Positions 8,244 through 17,604 are shown, numbered from the stretch's first letter. The stretch: 64,000 nt of DNA from Lactiplantibacillus brownii (GCF_031085375.1 NZ_JAVCWF010000001.1:434001-498000), one strand, 5' to 3'. Numbers and translations: made by a program. The notes: a model not told the origin generated them from the sequence alone.

Positions 8244-9403
8244 GTGCTAGTGTTCCTTTCGCAGTTGGTTTCAAGAGGGTGGCAACGGCGATCAATGTGA
8301 GAATCAGCATGATCCACAAGAGCACATTGTCGGTGAGCACCCCGGGCCCCAGTTGACCCAATAAATTCCACACTAATGGGGCGAAGAAGGCGCTGATAAT
8401 TGTCGCAATGGTGAGGTAACTACTCATCGTGTTGATTTGTTCATCCGCCAGCCCCGCATTACTGGTGAAGACCAGATATGGGCCCGTGTACGAATAAATA
8501 AAATTGAAGAAAATTGCCGCGCCAATCGCCACGGTGCTCTGATTGGTCAACCATAATAACAGGATGCTAGCGGCAGCACCCGCATAGCCGAGCGTTAAAG
8601 TATAACGGTGTAACCGTTTATGCAACCGCCCAAACGTTAAACCGGCGATTAAGCCACCTAAGTTCATTGCCGCCAGTGTCCAATTCAAGATGCTGGCATC
8701 ACCAAAGTGGCGATTGGCAAATAGACTGGGGAGCTTTAGTTGGACGCCCCAGATCAGTAAATAGGTGATAAAAGTGAGACCGGCTAAGCCCCAGTGTGAG
8801 GCTGGAAGCTTGGCATGGCCGAGCTTAGTTGTGGTCGTCGTTAGCTTAGTTTCGGGCACAAAACGCCAAACTAAGAGCGCAATGATTGCCAATACGAGGT
8901 AAAGCCAGAAGACGGCTTGCCAGCTGATAACGACTAACCAACCGGCGCCAGCCAGCAAAACGGCATTGCCTAGCGCTGACAGCCCAGTTTGATAGCCAAG
9001 CAATCGGGCTCGTAGCTCGCCGCGATAGACATGAGCAATCAGGCTGATCGCATGGGGTGAAAAGAGGCCGATACCCAAGCCTAAAATAGCTCGACTGAGC
9101 ATGATTAAAGTGAAATTGTGGCTCAGCATCGGAAAAGCCCCTGCGATGGCACTTAATTAGGAGGCCACTGATCACAACTTTGCGGATGCCGAACCGTTGC
9201 GTGAGCTGGGGATTGATCAGTAAAGTCACGAGTGCACTCAAATTAGCAATGGTCACTAACCATTCGATCACGGTCGTTGGCACCTGTGGAAATTGTTGCT
9301 TTAACTGCGGAATAATGCCGGTGATGACGGTCGAAATACTGCTAACAGTGGATAGACTCAGGATACTGATGGTCGTCCAACGCGCTGGTTGAGTTGATTG
9401 CAT
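8233..9403 (-). pseudogene. MFS drug/sugar efflux transporter, broken by a frameshift
   Basis: Two adjacent open frames together encode one 12-helix major facilitator. The first (from the ATG at 9403, GGAGGC upstream) covers about 83 residues ending FGIRKVVISGLLI. The second resumes with SAIAGAFPMLSHNFTLIM and continues to a normal C-terminus. They are joined near 9155-9160, where one extra base in CTAATTAAGTGCC (or two missing) shifts the frame. The joined protein would be about 389 residues, normal for the family. The downstream acetyltransferase is intact. It could be a true inactivating mutation or a sequencing error. The second part, if translated alone, would lack the first helices. Confidence 0.8.
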
Positions 9404-9408
9404 GCTCG

Positions 9409-10200
9409 TTACGCCTCCAATGCCTCACTAATAAAGTTGAGAACGCCTTGATCTTGATTGCTGTCAGTTGACCGATCAGCGACCGCGGTGACGGCTGGTT
9501 GAGCGTTTTGCATAGCAACTCCCAGCCCAACTTCGCGTAACATTTCCAAATCATTGCCACCATCGCCAAAGGCACACATTTCAGTCAAATTGACATGCAG
9601 TAGTTGGCCAAGTTCTTTTAACCCAGCCGCTTTATTCAAACCCGGTTGGATGATGTCGATATCACCGTGACCACTGCTGGTGGGTTCGCCTAGATCGCCA
9701 AGCTTGTCACGTAGTTGGTCAACGATTACTTGCGTTTGCGCCGGCGGACAGCTGATGGCAAACTTTAGAATATAATCGTGAATATTGGCAAAGTCGTCCA
9801 CAACCGCTAAATGATGATAGTATTTTCGCATTTCAGTCACATGGGCAGGCGCCATGGTCTTCAGTGCATAGGCACTCTTGGCGCCACAAACGAGAATCTG
9901 TAACGTCGGCATTGCCGTAATAATGGCGAGAATTTGCGCGACCGTGGTCGACTCAAACTGGTGCATGGCGTAGATTTGGTGTTCATCACGAATGAGCGCG
10001 CCATTCTCAGAGACATAGATCGTATCTGGGTAAGCTTTGAAAAACGATTTCAGTTGATAATATTGGTTCCCGCTAGCGACGACCCATTGAATCCCATAGT
10101 GTTGCATCTTAGCGTGTAACCGCTTGAATTTAGCCTCATCATAAGTCATATCATCTCGTAAAAATGAGCCATCCATATCTGTTGCAATTAATTTAATCAT
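9409..10200 (-). CDS. HAD-superfamily sugar phosphatase, Cof type
   Basis: 263 residues. Catalytic motif DMDGSFLRD with both aspartates near the N-terminus, VVASGNQ (motif II), a C2-type cap, a Lys in the GLNKAAGL segment and acidic motif FGDGGNDLEML. The family dephosphorylates sugar phosphates or related small molecules with Mg2+. The ATG at 10200 is chosen because GGGAG lies upstream; an in-frame 36-residue extension lacks a site and looks unlike the family. It lies 70 bases after the AraC pseudogene and 5 bases before the broken exporter, in one leftward cluster. Confidence 0.85.
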   Translation of the reverse strand: MIKLIATDMDGSFLRDDMTYDEAKFKRLHAKMQHYGIQWVVASGNQYYQLKSFFKAYPDTIYVSENGALIRDEHQIYAMHQFESTTVAQILAIITAMPTLQILVCGAKSAYALKTMAPAHVTEMRKYYHHLAVVDDFANIHDYILKFAISCPPAQTQVIVDQLRDKLGDLGEPTSSGHGDIDIIQPGLNKAAGLKELGQLLHVNLTEMCAFGDGGNDLEMLREVGLGVAMQNAQPAVTAVADRSTDSNQDQGVLNFISEALEA

Positions 10201-10270
10201 GTTAAATTTCTCCCTTGTTTTGATTGATGTCGTTAGTTTAGCATGATAATTCGGACAACAAGGGACATTT

Positions 10271-11143
10271 TTAGAGGCAACTGGTATCAATTTTGTGATA
10301 TTTGGCAAAAGTTTGGCGATAATCTGTCGGCGTCAAGCCTTTCCAAGCTTTAAAGTTACGATTCAACGTTTTCCGATTGGTAAAACCGCAACTCGTGGCG
10401 ATGTAATCGATTTTACGGTCGGTTTCTAATAATAGCCGACGCGCGTTGAGTAACCGCACTTGGCGTAAGTAGCGGTTGACGGAAAGTTGTAGATTGGCGT
10501 TGAACTGCTGATTAAGGGTAGTCAGTGATACGTGGAAGCGTTCGGCCAAAGTGGTGCCACTGATTGGTTCGGCGTAAGCTTGATTGATGTAGTCCATCAC
10601 CGTATCCGTCAGATTCTGGTTGGGACTGACATCACTTTCAGCCATTGGTACGGTGAAAGCTTGACCAAGTTGTGCCACTAACGCATAAAAATGACTGAGA
10701 ATTTCCAGTCGCGCGAGGTCCGTCGCACCAGCCGCTAACAAGTCATGAATGGCGATCAAGTGGTTGCGGATCGTCGCGTATGCCGTTGGATTGCTAAGCT
10801 CGATGCGTGGGTTCGTCAAGGTTAGCTGCCAATTGGCACTCGATGGAACTTGGGATTGGAGAAAGTCATCATCAATAATCAGGCCAAATTCAATCCAGTC
10901 AGCTTGGTCGGGACCAGTTGCACTATGGACAACGCGCCGGTTAACGGCCCAGATATCGCCGGGATGGAATTACGTTGTTTGACCATCCGTCACGAACTTT
11001 AAGGTATCCCCGGCACCAAGATAATTCAGTTCAATACCTTGGTGCCAGTGTGGGGCCACGTCAATGGATGTGAGTGGATCGTGTTCATAATATTTGAAGG
11101 GCAGATGAGGAATCGTCTGCACGGTTTCATGAAGAATTTTCAA
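10271..11143 (-). pseudogene. AraC-family transcriptional regulator with an in-frame stop
   Basis: A 290-residue frame starts at a TTG (11143) after AGGTGAT. The N-terminal cupin is recognisable (PHWHQGIELNYLGAGD, FHPGDIWAVNRRVVH) and the C-terminal part has two helix-turn-helix motifs (TTLAERFHVSLTTLNQQFN and IDYIATSCGFTNRKTLNRNFKAWKG shortened). A single TAA at 10970-10972 interrupts it between TDGQTT and FHPGD. Everything after the stop is open and conserved, so the change is probably recent, for example CAA to TAA. The gene heads the leftward cluster it presumably regulated. Readthrough or restart at an internal codon would give only the DNA-binding half. Confidence 0.85.
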
Positions 11144-11214
11144 TTTTAATCACCTAAATTGTTAAAAATGAGCCATTTTGGTTTCAAAAATCGGCTTTTT
11201 AGTTTATGTCGCTA

Positions 11215-11223
11215 TGCTATATT
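11215..11223 (+). promoter_or_regulatory. Extended -10 promoter candidate for the HAD gene
   Basis: TGCTATATT is an extended -10 about 110 bases before the start at 11332. No good -35 is seen. Confidence 0.35.
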
Positions 11224-11331
11224 AAAACTATCAAAATGTGGCGAAGCGTCAATGTGGATTGAAAGCTAGGCCAAAGCTAGCAGACATGTCCTAATTGTAA
11301 CCGTATTCGCAATTGAAGGGAACTATTGATC

Positions 11332-12144
11332 ATGTCAATTAAATTAATTGCTTTAGATATCGATGATACATTGTTGGATTCCACTGGAAAATTATTAGCT
11401 AGCACCAAAGCCGCTGTAAAAAAAGCGTTGGCGCAGGGGATTAAAATCGTGCTCTGCACTGGGCGACCATTAGCGGGCGTTCAACCTTATTTAGACGCCT
11501 TACAGCTTACCGGTGACGAGCAATATGTGATTACTTATAATGGTGCCGTCACCGAATCTGTGAGTGGTCACGTGGTTGCCAAACACTTAGTGGATAATGC
11601 GATGTATCGGAAAATGACGGCGTTTGGTCAAGCACACCAGGTTCCTTTTAATGTCTTAGATGAAGAAAGCAACATTTATACTGCGGATCGAGATGTGAAC
11701 TGGGTGACCGTCATTCAAGCTTGGGAAAATAAGGCTGGCGTGCTCGTCCGTGATCCTGATGATTTACCCGCTGACTTTCAGATTACGAAAGGGTTATTTG
11801 TCGGTGATGAGGCCCAGTTAGATGCGCTGGAACCTTTAGTTGACCAAACGTTTGGCAAAGACTGTTATATCGTCCGGGCGGGCAGCGTCTTCTTAGAATT
11901 GATGAATCCGGTCGTTAACAAAGGCCAAGCGCTTAAAGATTTAGCTCAGGTGTTAGACTTATCAGCCGATGAAGTTATGGCGGTTGGCGATGAGAAAAAT
12001 GATATTCCAATGTTCAAGTTTGCGGGAACGGCGGTTGCGATGGGTAACGGTAGTGATGCCGCCAAAGCCGTTGTTGATTATGTGACCGGTACAAATGACG
12101 AGGGTGGGTTAGCCGACGCCATTCAAAAGCTGGCATTAATCTAA
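11332..12144 (+). CDS. HAD-superfamily sugar phosphatase, YidA-like
   Basis: 270 residues. Catalytic DIDDTLLDS near the N-terminus, VLCTGRPLAGV (motif II region), a C2B cap, a Lys in the VVNKGQALKDL segment and AVGDEKNDIPM. It is a paralogue of the gene at 56208-57017, with matching starts (MSIKLIA) and CTGRPL.GV motifs. The YidA group hydrolyses sugar phosphates. The ATG at 11332 is preferred, with GAAGGGA upstream; a TTG two codons earlier is in frame. It diverges from the AraC pseudogene and is followed by a DnaA-box-like cluster and a terminator. Confidence 0.85.
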   Translation: MSIKLIALDIDDTLLDSTGKLLASTKAAVKKALAQGIKIVLCTGRPLAGVQPYLDALQLTGDEQYVITYNGAVTESVSGHVVAKHLVDNAMYRKMTAFGQAHQVPFNVLDEESNIYTADRDVNWVTVIQAWENKAGVLVRDPDDLPADFQITKGLFVGDEAQLDALEPLVDQTFGKDCYIVRAGSVFLELMNPVVNKGQALKDLAQVLDLSADEVMAVGDEKNDIPMFKFAGTAVAMGNGSDAAKAVVDYVTGTNDEGGLADAIQKLALI

Positions 12145-12169
12145 GCTGGATTAACTTTTCAACAGGGCA

Positions 12170-12261
12170 TGTGGACAAGTCGAGACTAAGGCTGAAAAAA
12201 GTTATCCACTGTGGAAAACTTTTAGAAACAGTTGCCACCGGCAGTTGTCCACTTACCCACA
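12170..12261. promoter_or_regulatory. Cluster of five DnaA-box-like 9-mers
   Basis: TGTGGACAA (12170-12178, minus box TTGTCCACA), TTATCCACT (12202-12210), TGTGGAAAA (12210-12218, minus box TTTTCCACA), TTGTCCACT (12245-12253) and TTACCCACA (12253-12261). Four differ by one base from TTATCCACA and one by two. Two pairs share a base end to end. No dnaA gene or origin is nearby, so a DnaA-titration or regulatory site is the likelier reading. Confidence 0.55.
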
Positions 12262-12294
12262 GGTCGAATGGTGATAAGTGACTTAGCTGTTAAT

Positions 12295-12342
12295 AAAAGC
12301 ATCGGTCGAAAACCAAGTTGGGTTTTCAGCCGATGCTTTTTT
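12295..12342 (+). terminator. Terminator downstream of the YidA-like gene
   Basis: AAAAGCATCGG and GAAAACC pair with GGTTTTC and CCGATGC, followed by six Ts. Confidence 0.85.
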
Positions 12343-12460
12343 AGTGGCATAAGCGGGTCGTTAAAGCCAGGTCAGAGTGGCTTGGAAAGGCCCATACGGT
12401 TAAAATGAACCAGAGATAAGGTGTATCATAGCAGTAAGGCACGACTAAAGGATGGCGACT

Positions 12461-13627
12461 ATGAGCTTTTTAGGCACGTTATGTATTTTGTTATTAGCAA
12501 CAACTTTGGCGGGACATTTTTCCCATCGAATTGGGATTCCCGCTGTGATCGGTGAGATTTTAGTAGGCGTTGTTTTAGGCCCCGCTATTTTCAATCTGGT
12601 TCATTTGACCAATCTTGTCCAGACCTTCTCTGATTTAGGTGTGATTGTGTTGATGTTCATTGGTGGTTTAGAGAGTAATTTAGCGCTATTAAAAAAATAT
12701 TTGCGACCAGCGATTGGCGTGGCCGTGATTGGGGTCGTTTTCCCCGTTCTGATCATGGGTGGGGTCAGTCACTTCTTTAATTTTACTTGGTTTGAATCTT
12801 TATTTATTGGCGTGATCTTTTCGGCCACTTCGGTCTCGATCTCAGTCGAAGTCTTGAAAGAATTCAAGGCGTTGGATACGAAAGAAGGGGCCACGATTCT
12901 AGGGGCCGCCGTGGCGGATGATATTATTGGGGTCATCTTACTGAGTATCATGATTTCAATGATGGGTGATAAAAGTGGCGGGGCCCAACCGGCACTTTGG
13001 TTGGTACTACTCGAACAAGCCGCGTTTTTCGTTGGGGTATTCTTGTTAACTCGTTGGATTGCGCCAGCTTTAATGCGTTTGAGCAATCACTTATTGATGG
13101 CCGTAAGCCCGACCATTATGTCCGTCATTATCTGTTTAGCAATGGCTTGGCTCGCAGAAACCGTTGGCCTTAGTGGGGCAATCGGTGCTTTCTTCGCTGG
13201 GACTGCGATTGCACAGACCGATTATCAGCACCAAGTCGATGTCAGCATCGAGCCGGTGGGTTACACGATTTTTATTCCAATTTTCTTCGTGAGCGTCGGC
13301 TTAAACATGACGTTTGAGGGTTTCTGGCAGTCGTTACCATTTGTCGCCGTGATGACTGTATTGGGTGTTTTGACCAAGCTACTTGGTTGTGGTTTGGGTG
13401 CTAAATTAAATGGCTTCAATGCGCACAGTAATTATTTGGTAGGTGCTGGGATGATTTCGCGGGGTGAAATGGCGTTAATTACGGCCCAGATTGGTTTTTC
13501 GGCGCACCTGCTGTCGAGTAACTATTATTCCGATGTTATTTTAGTCATTATCTTAGTCACAATGATCGCGCCCTTTGTTTTAAAAGACGCCATTCATCGG
13601 GCTCCTGCAACGAGACCATCAGTCTAA
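12461..13627 (+). CDS. napA: Monovalent cation:proton antiporter, CPA2 family (NapA/KefB-like)
   Basis: 388 residues with about 12 hydrophobic segments. GIPAVIGEILVGVVLGP is the family's first-repeat signature, and AAVADDIIGVILL holds the paired aspartates that bind the ion in NapA-type Na+/H+ antiporters. MISRGEMALI near the C-terminus is also typical. There is no cytoplasmic KTN/TrkA domain, so it is the short form. AAAGGA overlaps an earlier ATG at 12452; the ATG at 12461 has correct spacing and is chosen. Probable role: Na+ or K+ exchange for protons at the membrane for pH and salt homeostasis. Ion specificity is inferred. Confidence 0.82.
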   Translation: MSFLGTLCILLLATTLAGHFSHRIGIPAVIGEILVGVVLGPAIFNLVHLTNLVQTFSDLGVIVLMFIGGLESNLALLKKYLRPAIGVAVIGVVFPVLIMGGVSHFFNFTWFESLFIGVIFSATSVSISVEVLKEFKALDTKEGATILGAAVADDIIGVILLSIMISMMGDKSGGAQPALWLVLLEQAAFFVGVFLLTRWIAPALMRLSNHLLMAVSPTIMSVIICLAMAWLAETVGLSGAIGAFFAGTAIAQTDYQHQVDVSIEPVGYTIFIPIFFVSVGLNMTFEGFWQSLPFVAVMTVLGVLTKLLGCGLGAKLNGFNAHSNYLVGAGMISRGEMALITAQIGFSAHLLSSNYYSDVILVIILVTMIAPFVLKDAIHRAPATRPSV

Positions 13628-13676
13628 ATCTTGCTAGTTTTAGTGGGGTGTTGGCTGATTGTGACAAAACAGGAGA

Positions 13677-13785
13677 GTGGGACAAAAGGCGTTTTGCTAC
13701 CGAGCATAGCCTAGAAAGTCGAATGATTGGCATTTTCAATCGTTTGACTTTCTTAGCTCGGTTGCATCAAAGCCTTTTGTTCCAC
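13677..13785. repeat. Long imperfect hairpin starting GAGTGGGACAAAA
   Basis: GTGGGACAAAAGGC (13677-13690) pairs with GCCTTTTGTTCCAC (13772-13785). Inside it ACCGAGC pairs with GCTCGGT, AGAAAGTC with GACTTTCT, and GATTG with CAATC across a short loop. Total length is 109 bases. There is no T tract directly after it, and a normal terminator follows at 13813. Confidence 0.7.
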
Positions 13786-13812
13786 GTTTCGGCTATAAAT
13801 ATTAGGAATACC

Positions 13813-13849
13813 AAAATGAGTCTGGGGTTTTGACCAGACTCATTTTTTT
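13813..13849 (+). terminator. Terminator downstream of the antiporter
   Basis: AAAATGAGTCTGG pairs with CCAGACTCATTTT and is followed by a T run. Confidence 0.85.
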
Positions 13850-13852
13850 GGA

Positions 13853-13909
13853 CAAAAAAGGATCCTAGTAACGGCAATGAAATCAAATCCGTTGTCGTTG
13901 CTAGGGTCC
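13853..13909 (-). terminator. Terminator of the LPQTS surface protein gene
   Basis: On the minus strand GGACCCTAGCAACGAC pairs with GCCGTTACTAGGATCC, followed by six Ts at 13854-13859. Confidence 0.85.
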
Positions 13910-13985
13910 GTAATGCCAGCATGTTAACAGCACGTGTTGGTCGTGGGTTAAGTAAGGTTGTGATTGGACAATCCGCCTTTCTAAA

Positions 13986-16900
13986 TTACATGTTATGACG
14001 ACGTAAATCGAAATAACCTAAGCCAAAGGTTAACAACAATATCAAGAAACCAACAATAGTCGCTAACGCATTATTCTGATGTTCACTAGTTTGTGGTAAA
14101 CGACCAGATGCTGGACTATAAGGTGCTGGTGTTTGCGTTGAGCTATATGGCGTTGTTGGCATTCCAGGCATCTCAGTTTCTGGCATGCCAGGTTCACTAG
14201 GTTCAGTGGTGCCAGGCATTTCAGATTCTGATGTACCAGGTTCGCCGGGTTCAGTGATGCCAGGTACTTCAGGTTCCCCAGTACCAGGTTCGCTAGGCTC
14301 AGTGGCGCCAGGCATTTCAGGTCCTTCCATACCAGGTTCGCCGGGTTCAGTAGTGCCAGGTGTTTCAGGTTCCCCAGTGCCAGGTTCACTAGGTTCAGTG
14401 GTGCCAGGCATTTCAGGTTCTTGAGTACCAGGTTTGCCGGGCTCAGTAGTACCAGGTGTTTCAGGTTCTTCGGTGCCAGGTTCAGTTGGCTCAGTGGTCC
14501 CAGGCTTTTCTGGTTCTTCTGTCCCAGGCTCATTTGGTTCAGTGGTGCCAGGATTTTCTGGTTCCTCAGTACCAGGTTTGCCAGGTTCAGTTGTCCCAGG
14601 TTCGTCATCTTCATCTTCACCATCACGTTCGATCGAAGTATCAGCACTGGCTTCATTGTCATCGTCATCCGAATAAACGGCGGCGTTGGCAAAGATTTCA
14701 GCACCAGATGCTTTGTTGGTCTTCGTTTGATAAGTCAAACGGAAATCAGCGGTGAATTTGCCAATGATCTTAAAGGTAATGGTTGAGCCATCGACACTGA
14801 CATCAAGTGGTAATTCTTGGCCGCTGTCATCAACAGCACGAGCACTACCTTCGCGATAAGTTTGGTTATCACTTAAGATATCGGTGATCACTGGATTCGA
14901 TAAGTCGTTGCCATTAGCTTTAACAGATAAAGTCCAATTAATGATTGTGTGGTCGGTTGAATCACTCCAAGCGGCGACTTTACTCATTTCGATTGGATCT
15001 TTAACTGGCATAACCGGTGGATTTTCACGGTCGATTGAGCTTTCAGCTTCGGCATGATTATCGTTGTCGTCATCTAAGATGGCCGCGTTGTCAAAGGTTG
15101 CGGCACCTGATTGTTCATTAGTTGTCGTCTGATAACTCAAAGTTAAATCGTTCGTGATCGTCCCACTAAATTTAAAGGTTAACTTGTTACCTTCAGTAGT
15201 CACAACAACTGGCACCGTATTGCCAGCTGCATCAACGGCTTTAGCACTGCCATTACGATAAGTTTGGTTATCGCTCAGTTGGTCGCTGATGACTGGATTC
15301 AGTAACGTGTTACCTTTAGTGGCTACTTTGAGTTGCCAATTGATCATATTGTGATCATTTGGATCGCTCCAAGCAGCGGTCTTAGTCATTTCAATCGGAT
15401 CTTTTGCAGGTTCGACTGGTTGGGCTTCACGATCAATAGCCGCATCCGCTTCCGCATGATTATTATTTTGATCATCTAAAATCGCGGCGTTGTTAAAGGT
15501 TGCGGCGCCAGTAGCAGTTTTAGTCGTGGTCTGATAGGTGATCTTCAAATCAGCGGTCGTTTCACCAGTAATCTTGAAGGTGACTTCGGAACCATCAACG
15601 GTGGCAGTCACTGGTAACGTTTTGCCGTTAGCGTCAGTAACTTTGACACTCCCAGCAACGTAACTGTGGTTGTCACTTAAAATATCACTGATAACGGGGT
15701 TGGTTAACTTATTACCATTAGTCGTAACATTGAGTGCCCAGTCGATCTTAGTTTTATCAGCTGGATCACTCCAAGTTGCGGTCTTAGCCATGGTAATCTC
15801 TGGCTTCGGCGCTTCGGTTTCATCACGATCAATCGAAGTAGAAGCATCAGCATGGTTGCCAGCTTCATCATCATAAATTGCACCGTTAGCAAAAGTTTCG
15901 GCCGTATTAGTTTCATCAGTTGTCGTTTGATACGACAATTGAATATCACTCGTATAAGTCCCGCTTAACTTGAACGTGATTTCTGTCCCGTTCGTTGACG
16001 CGGTTACCGGAATTTTTTCACCCGTAATAGTTTTAGCTTCAGCGCTGCCAGCCACAAAGGTTTGGTTAGCACTGATCTTATCGACAATCGTTGGATTGAT
16101 CAACTGGTTGCCGTTAGCGCTGACGGACAATTTCCAGTTCAACTTAGTCTGATCATTAGGATCAGCCCAAGCTACACTCTTTGTCATGTTAACTGGATTG
16201 CGATTAGGGAGCTCAGGTTCTGCCGTACGGTCAATTTCGGCCGTGGCAGAAGCATTATTATCGTTGTCATCTTTATAGGTGGCATCGTTAGTAAATTCTT
16301 CAGTTCCTTTAGTCGTGCTCGTTTTGCTTTGGTAAGTCAAATGTAGATTAGTCGTGTAAGTCCCAGTCACTTTGAAGACGATCGTCAGACCATTACCACT
16401 AGGACTAGCAGTTATGGGAACTGTATCGCCTAACGAGGTGACCATCTTGGCACTGCCTTGTACATAAGATTGATTAGCACTTAAATGATCAGTGATTTCA
16501 GGGTTAACTAATTTGTTACCATTATCATTGATCCGAATCGACCAGTTCAACTTGGTTTGATCATTAGGATCAGCCCAGCTAACTGATTTTTCCATCGCAA
16601 TTGGTTCATTAGGTTCAGGCGTTCCAGTCCCCGGATTTTCCGGTTGAGAAGTGTCTTCATCTTCACGATCAATTGACGCATTAGCCGATGCCTTATGACC
16701 GCCATCGTCGGTATAGGTCGCGTTGTTATTAAACGTATCGCCACCGGTCGTTAACTTAGGTCGTGTTTGATAAGTGAGGGCAATATCTGAATCAATCGTT
16801 CCACTTATCTTAAAGGTAACGGTATTTGAAAGTAGACTAGTTGTTGCGGTAACTGGAAGGCTCTTACCACTAGCATCAGTGGCCTTAACACTACCAGCGA

Positions 16901-17504
16901 CATACTTTTGATTGCCGCTGAAAGTATCTTTAATCACTGGGTTAGTTAAAGTATTGCCTTCGTGATTAACGTTTAAGTGCCAGTTGATCAAATTCTTGTT
17001 GGTTGGATCAGCCCAGCTAGCACTCTTAGTCATGCTAATAGGACCAGTTGGCTTAGTTGGATTCATGTCTTTTTCTTCAACACCAATTCGAATCCACCCA
17101 CGCCGATTAATCATATTATGCATCACGTTATTCGCAGTAACGACCACAATTGGATTGTCCTTTTCCATATGAGCAACCCCCATTGAGGCACCAACCGCGT
17201 TATATAACTTGAACTCTTCATCTTCTGTAACATGGACATTGCTAGGTAAAGTCAGTGTCATGGTGTCACCGGCATTGACATTTGTACTGTTAGAAATCTT
17301 CCACTGATAATTAACGGTATAATCGCCTTTTGGTAACTGGACATCGTGAGGATAAACCTTACCCTTAGTATCTTTAATGATGGCACTATTAACATCTAAC
17401 CCGGTCGCTGGAATTTCACTAGCGCTCCCGATAACTGGTGGACTCAGAATCATCAGCGCTACTCCAGTGACTGCGAGTAAGAAGAATTGCCAAAATCTAC
17501 GCAT
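13986..17504 (-). CDS. LPQTS-anchored multi-repeat surface adhesin
   Basis: 1172 residues. An N-terminal signal peptide (MRRFW then a hydrophobic stretch, cleavage near residue 28) is followed by a unique domain to about 155. Six tandem repeats of about 130 residues come next, each starting like MTKSASWADP and holding a W.L.V..NGN.L.NP.I.D.LS.NQ.Y..GS core, ending in IDR. They resemble collagen-binding (PF05737-like) Ig folds. A conserved Lys in the M.K start and an Asn in the F.N.A segment could form isopeptide bonds (inference). A Pro/Glu/Thr-rich wall-spanning stalk follows (about 970-1120). The sorting signal is LPQTSE (from residue 1136), a membrane segment and RRHN. GGAGG lies 7 bases before the ATG at 17504. 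Likely role: adhesion to host or plant matrix. The ligand is unknown. Confidence 0.88.
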   Translation of the reverse strand: MRRFWQFFLLAVTGVALMILSPPVIGSASEIPATGLDVNSAIIKDTKGKVYPHDVQLPKGDYTVNYQWKISNSTNVNAGDTMTLTLPSNVHVTEDEEFKLYNAVGASMGVAHMEKDNPIVVVTANNVMHNMINRRGWIRIGVEEKDMNPTKPTGPISMTKSASWADPTNKNLINWHLNVNHEGNTLTNPVIKDTFSGNQKYVAGSVKATDASGKSLPVTATTSLLSNTVTFKISGTIDSDIALTYQTRPKLTTGGDTFNNNATYTDDGGHKASANASIDREDEDTSQPENPGTGTPEPNEPIAMEKSVSWADPNDQTKLNWSIRINDNGNKLVNPEITDHLSANQSYVQGSAKMVTSLGDTVPITASPSGNGLTIVFKVTGTYTTNLHLTYQSKTSTTKGTEEFTNDATYKDDNDNNASATAEIDRTAEPELPNRNPVNMTKSVAWADPNDQTKLNWKLSVSANGNQLINPTIVDKISANQTFVAGSAEAKTITGEKIPVTASTNGTEITFKLSGTYTSDIQLSYQTTTDETNTAETFANGAIYDDEAGNHADASTSIDRDETEAPKPEITMAKTATWSDPADKTKIDWALNVTTNGNKLTNPVISDILSDNHSYVAGSVKVTDANGKTLPVTATVDGSEVTFKITGETTADLKITYQTTTKTATGAATFNNAAILDDQNNNHAEADAAIDREAQPVEPAKDPIEMTKTAAWSDPNDHNMINWQLKVATKGNTLLNPVISDQLSDNQTYRNGSAKAVDAAGNTVPVVVTTEGNKLTFKFSGTITNDLTLSYQTTTNEQSGAATFDNAAILDDDNDNHAEAESSIDRENPPVMPVKDPIEMSKVAAWSDSTDHTIINWTLSVKANGNDLSNPVITDILSDNQTYREGSARAVDDSGQELPLDVSVDGSTITFKIIGKFTADFRLTYQTKTNKASGAEIFANAAVYSDDDDNEASADTSIERDGEDEDDEPGTTEPGKPGTEEPENPGTTEPNEPGTEEPEKPGTTEPTEPGTEEPETPGTTEPGKPGTQEPEMPGTTEPSEPGTGEPETPGTTEPGEPGMEGPEMPGATEPSEPGTGEPEVPGITEPGEPGTSESEMPGTTEPSEPGMPETEMPGMPTTPYSSTQTPAPYSPASGRLPQTSEHQNNALATIVGFLILLLTFGLGYFDLRRHNM
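14161..14605 (-). repeat. Pro/Glu/Thr stalk repeat (18-residue period)
   Basis: The DNA encodes near-identical units such as EPGTEEPETPGTTEPGKPGT, repeated about eight times. The low-complexity sequence opens long spurious frames on the opposite strand. Copy number is likely to vary between strains by recombination. Confidence 0.85.
14626..17043 (-). repeat. Six tandem Ig-like domain repeats
   Basis: Six units of roughly 400 bases, each encoding the M.K..(A/S)W(A/S)D to IDR module. Units 4-6 share ILSDN or QLSDN and AAILDD or AAVYSDD more closely with one another than with units 1-3, suggesting internal duplication. Confidence 0.8.
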
Positions 17505-17604
17505 CATCATTCCTCCATTCAATTCTCTTTTACTATCAAGTGAGCATTACTCACTCAACAATTAAAAAGTACCACGCGATTGCTTACAAGGATTACCTTG
17601 ACGG

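Noticed and set aside
12170..12261. Chromosome origin
   Set aside because: No dnaA or dnaN, no AT-rich unwinding region; only a box cluster.
14185..14786. Several overlapping plus-strand frames opposite the adhesin stalk
   Set aside because: They mirror the low-complexity Pro/Glu/Thr repeat, have no ribosome sites and resemble no protein.
14161..17043. CRISPR-like direct repeats
   Set aside because: Repeats are coding, of 54 and about 400 bases, without unique spacers or cas genes.
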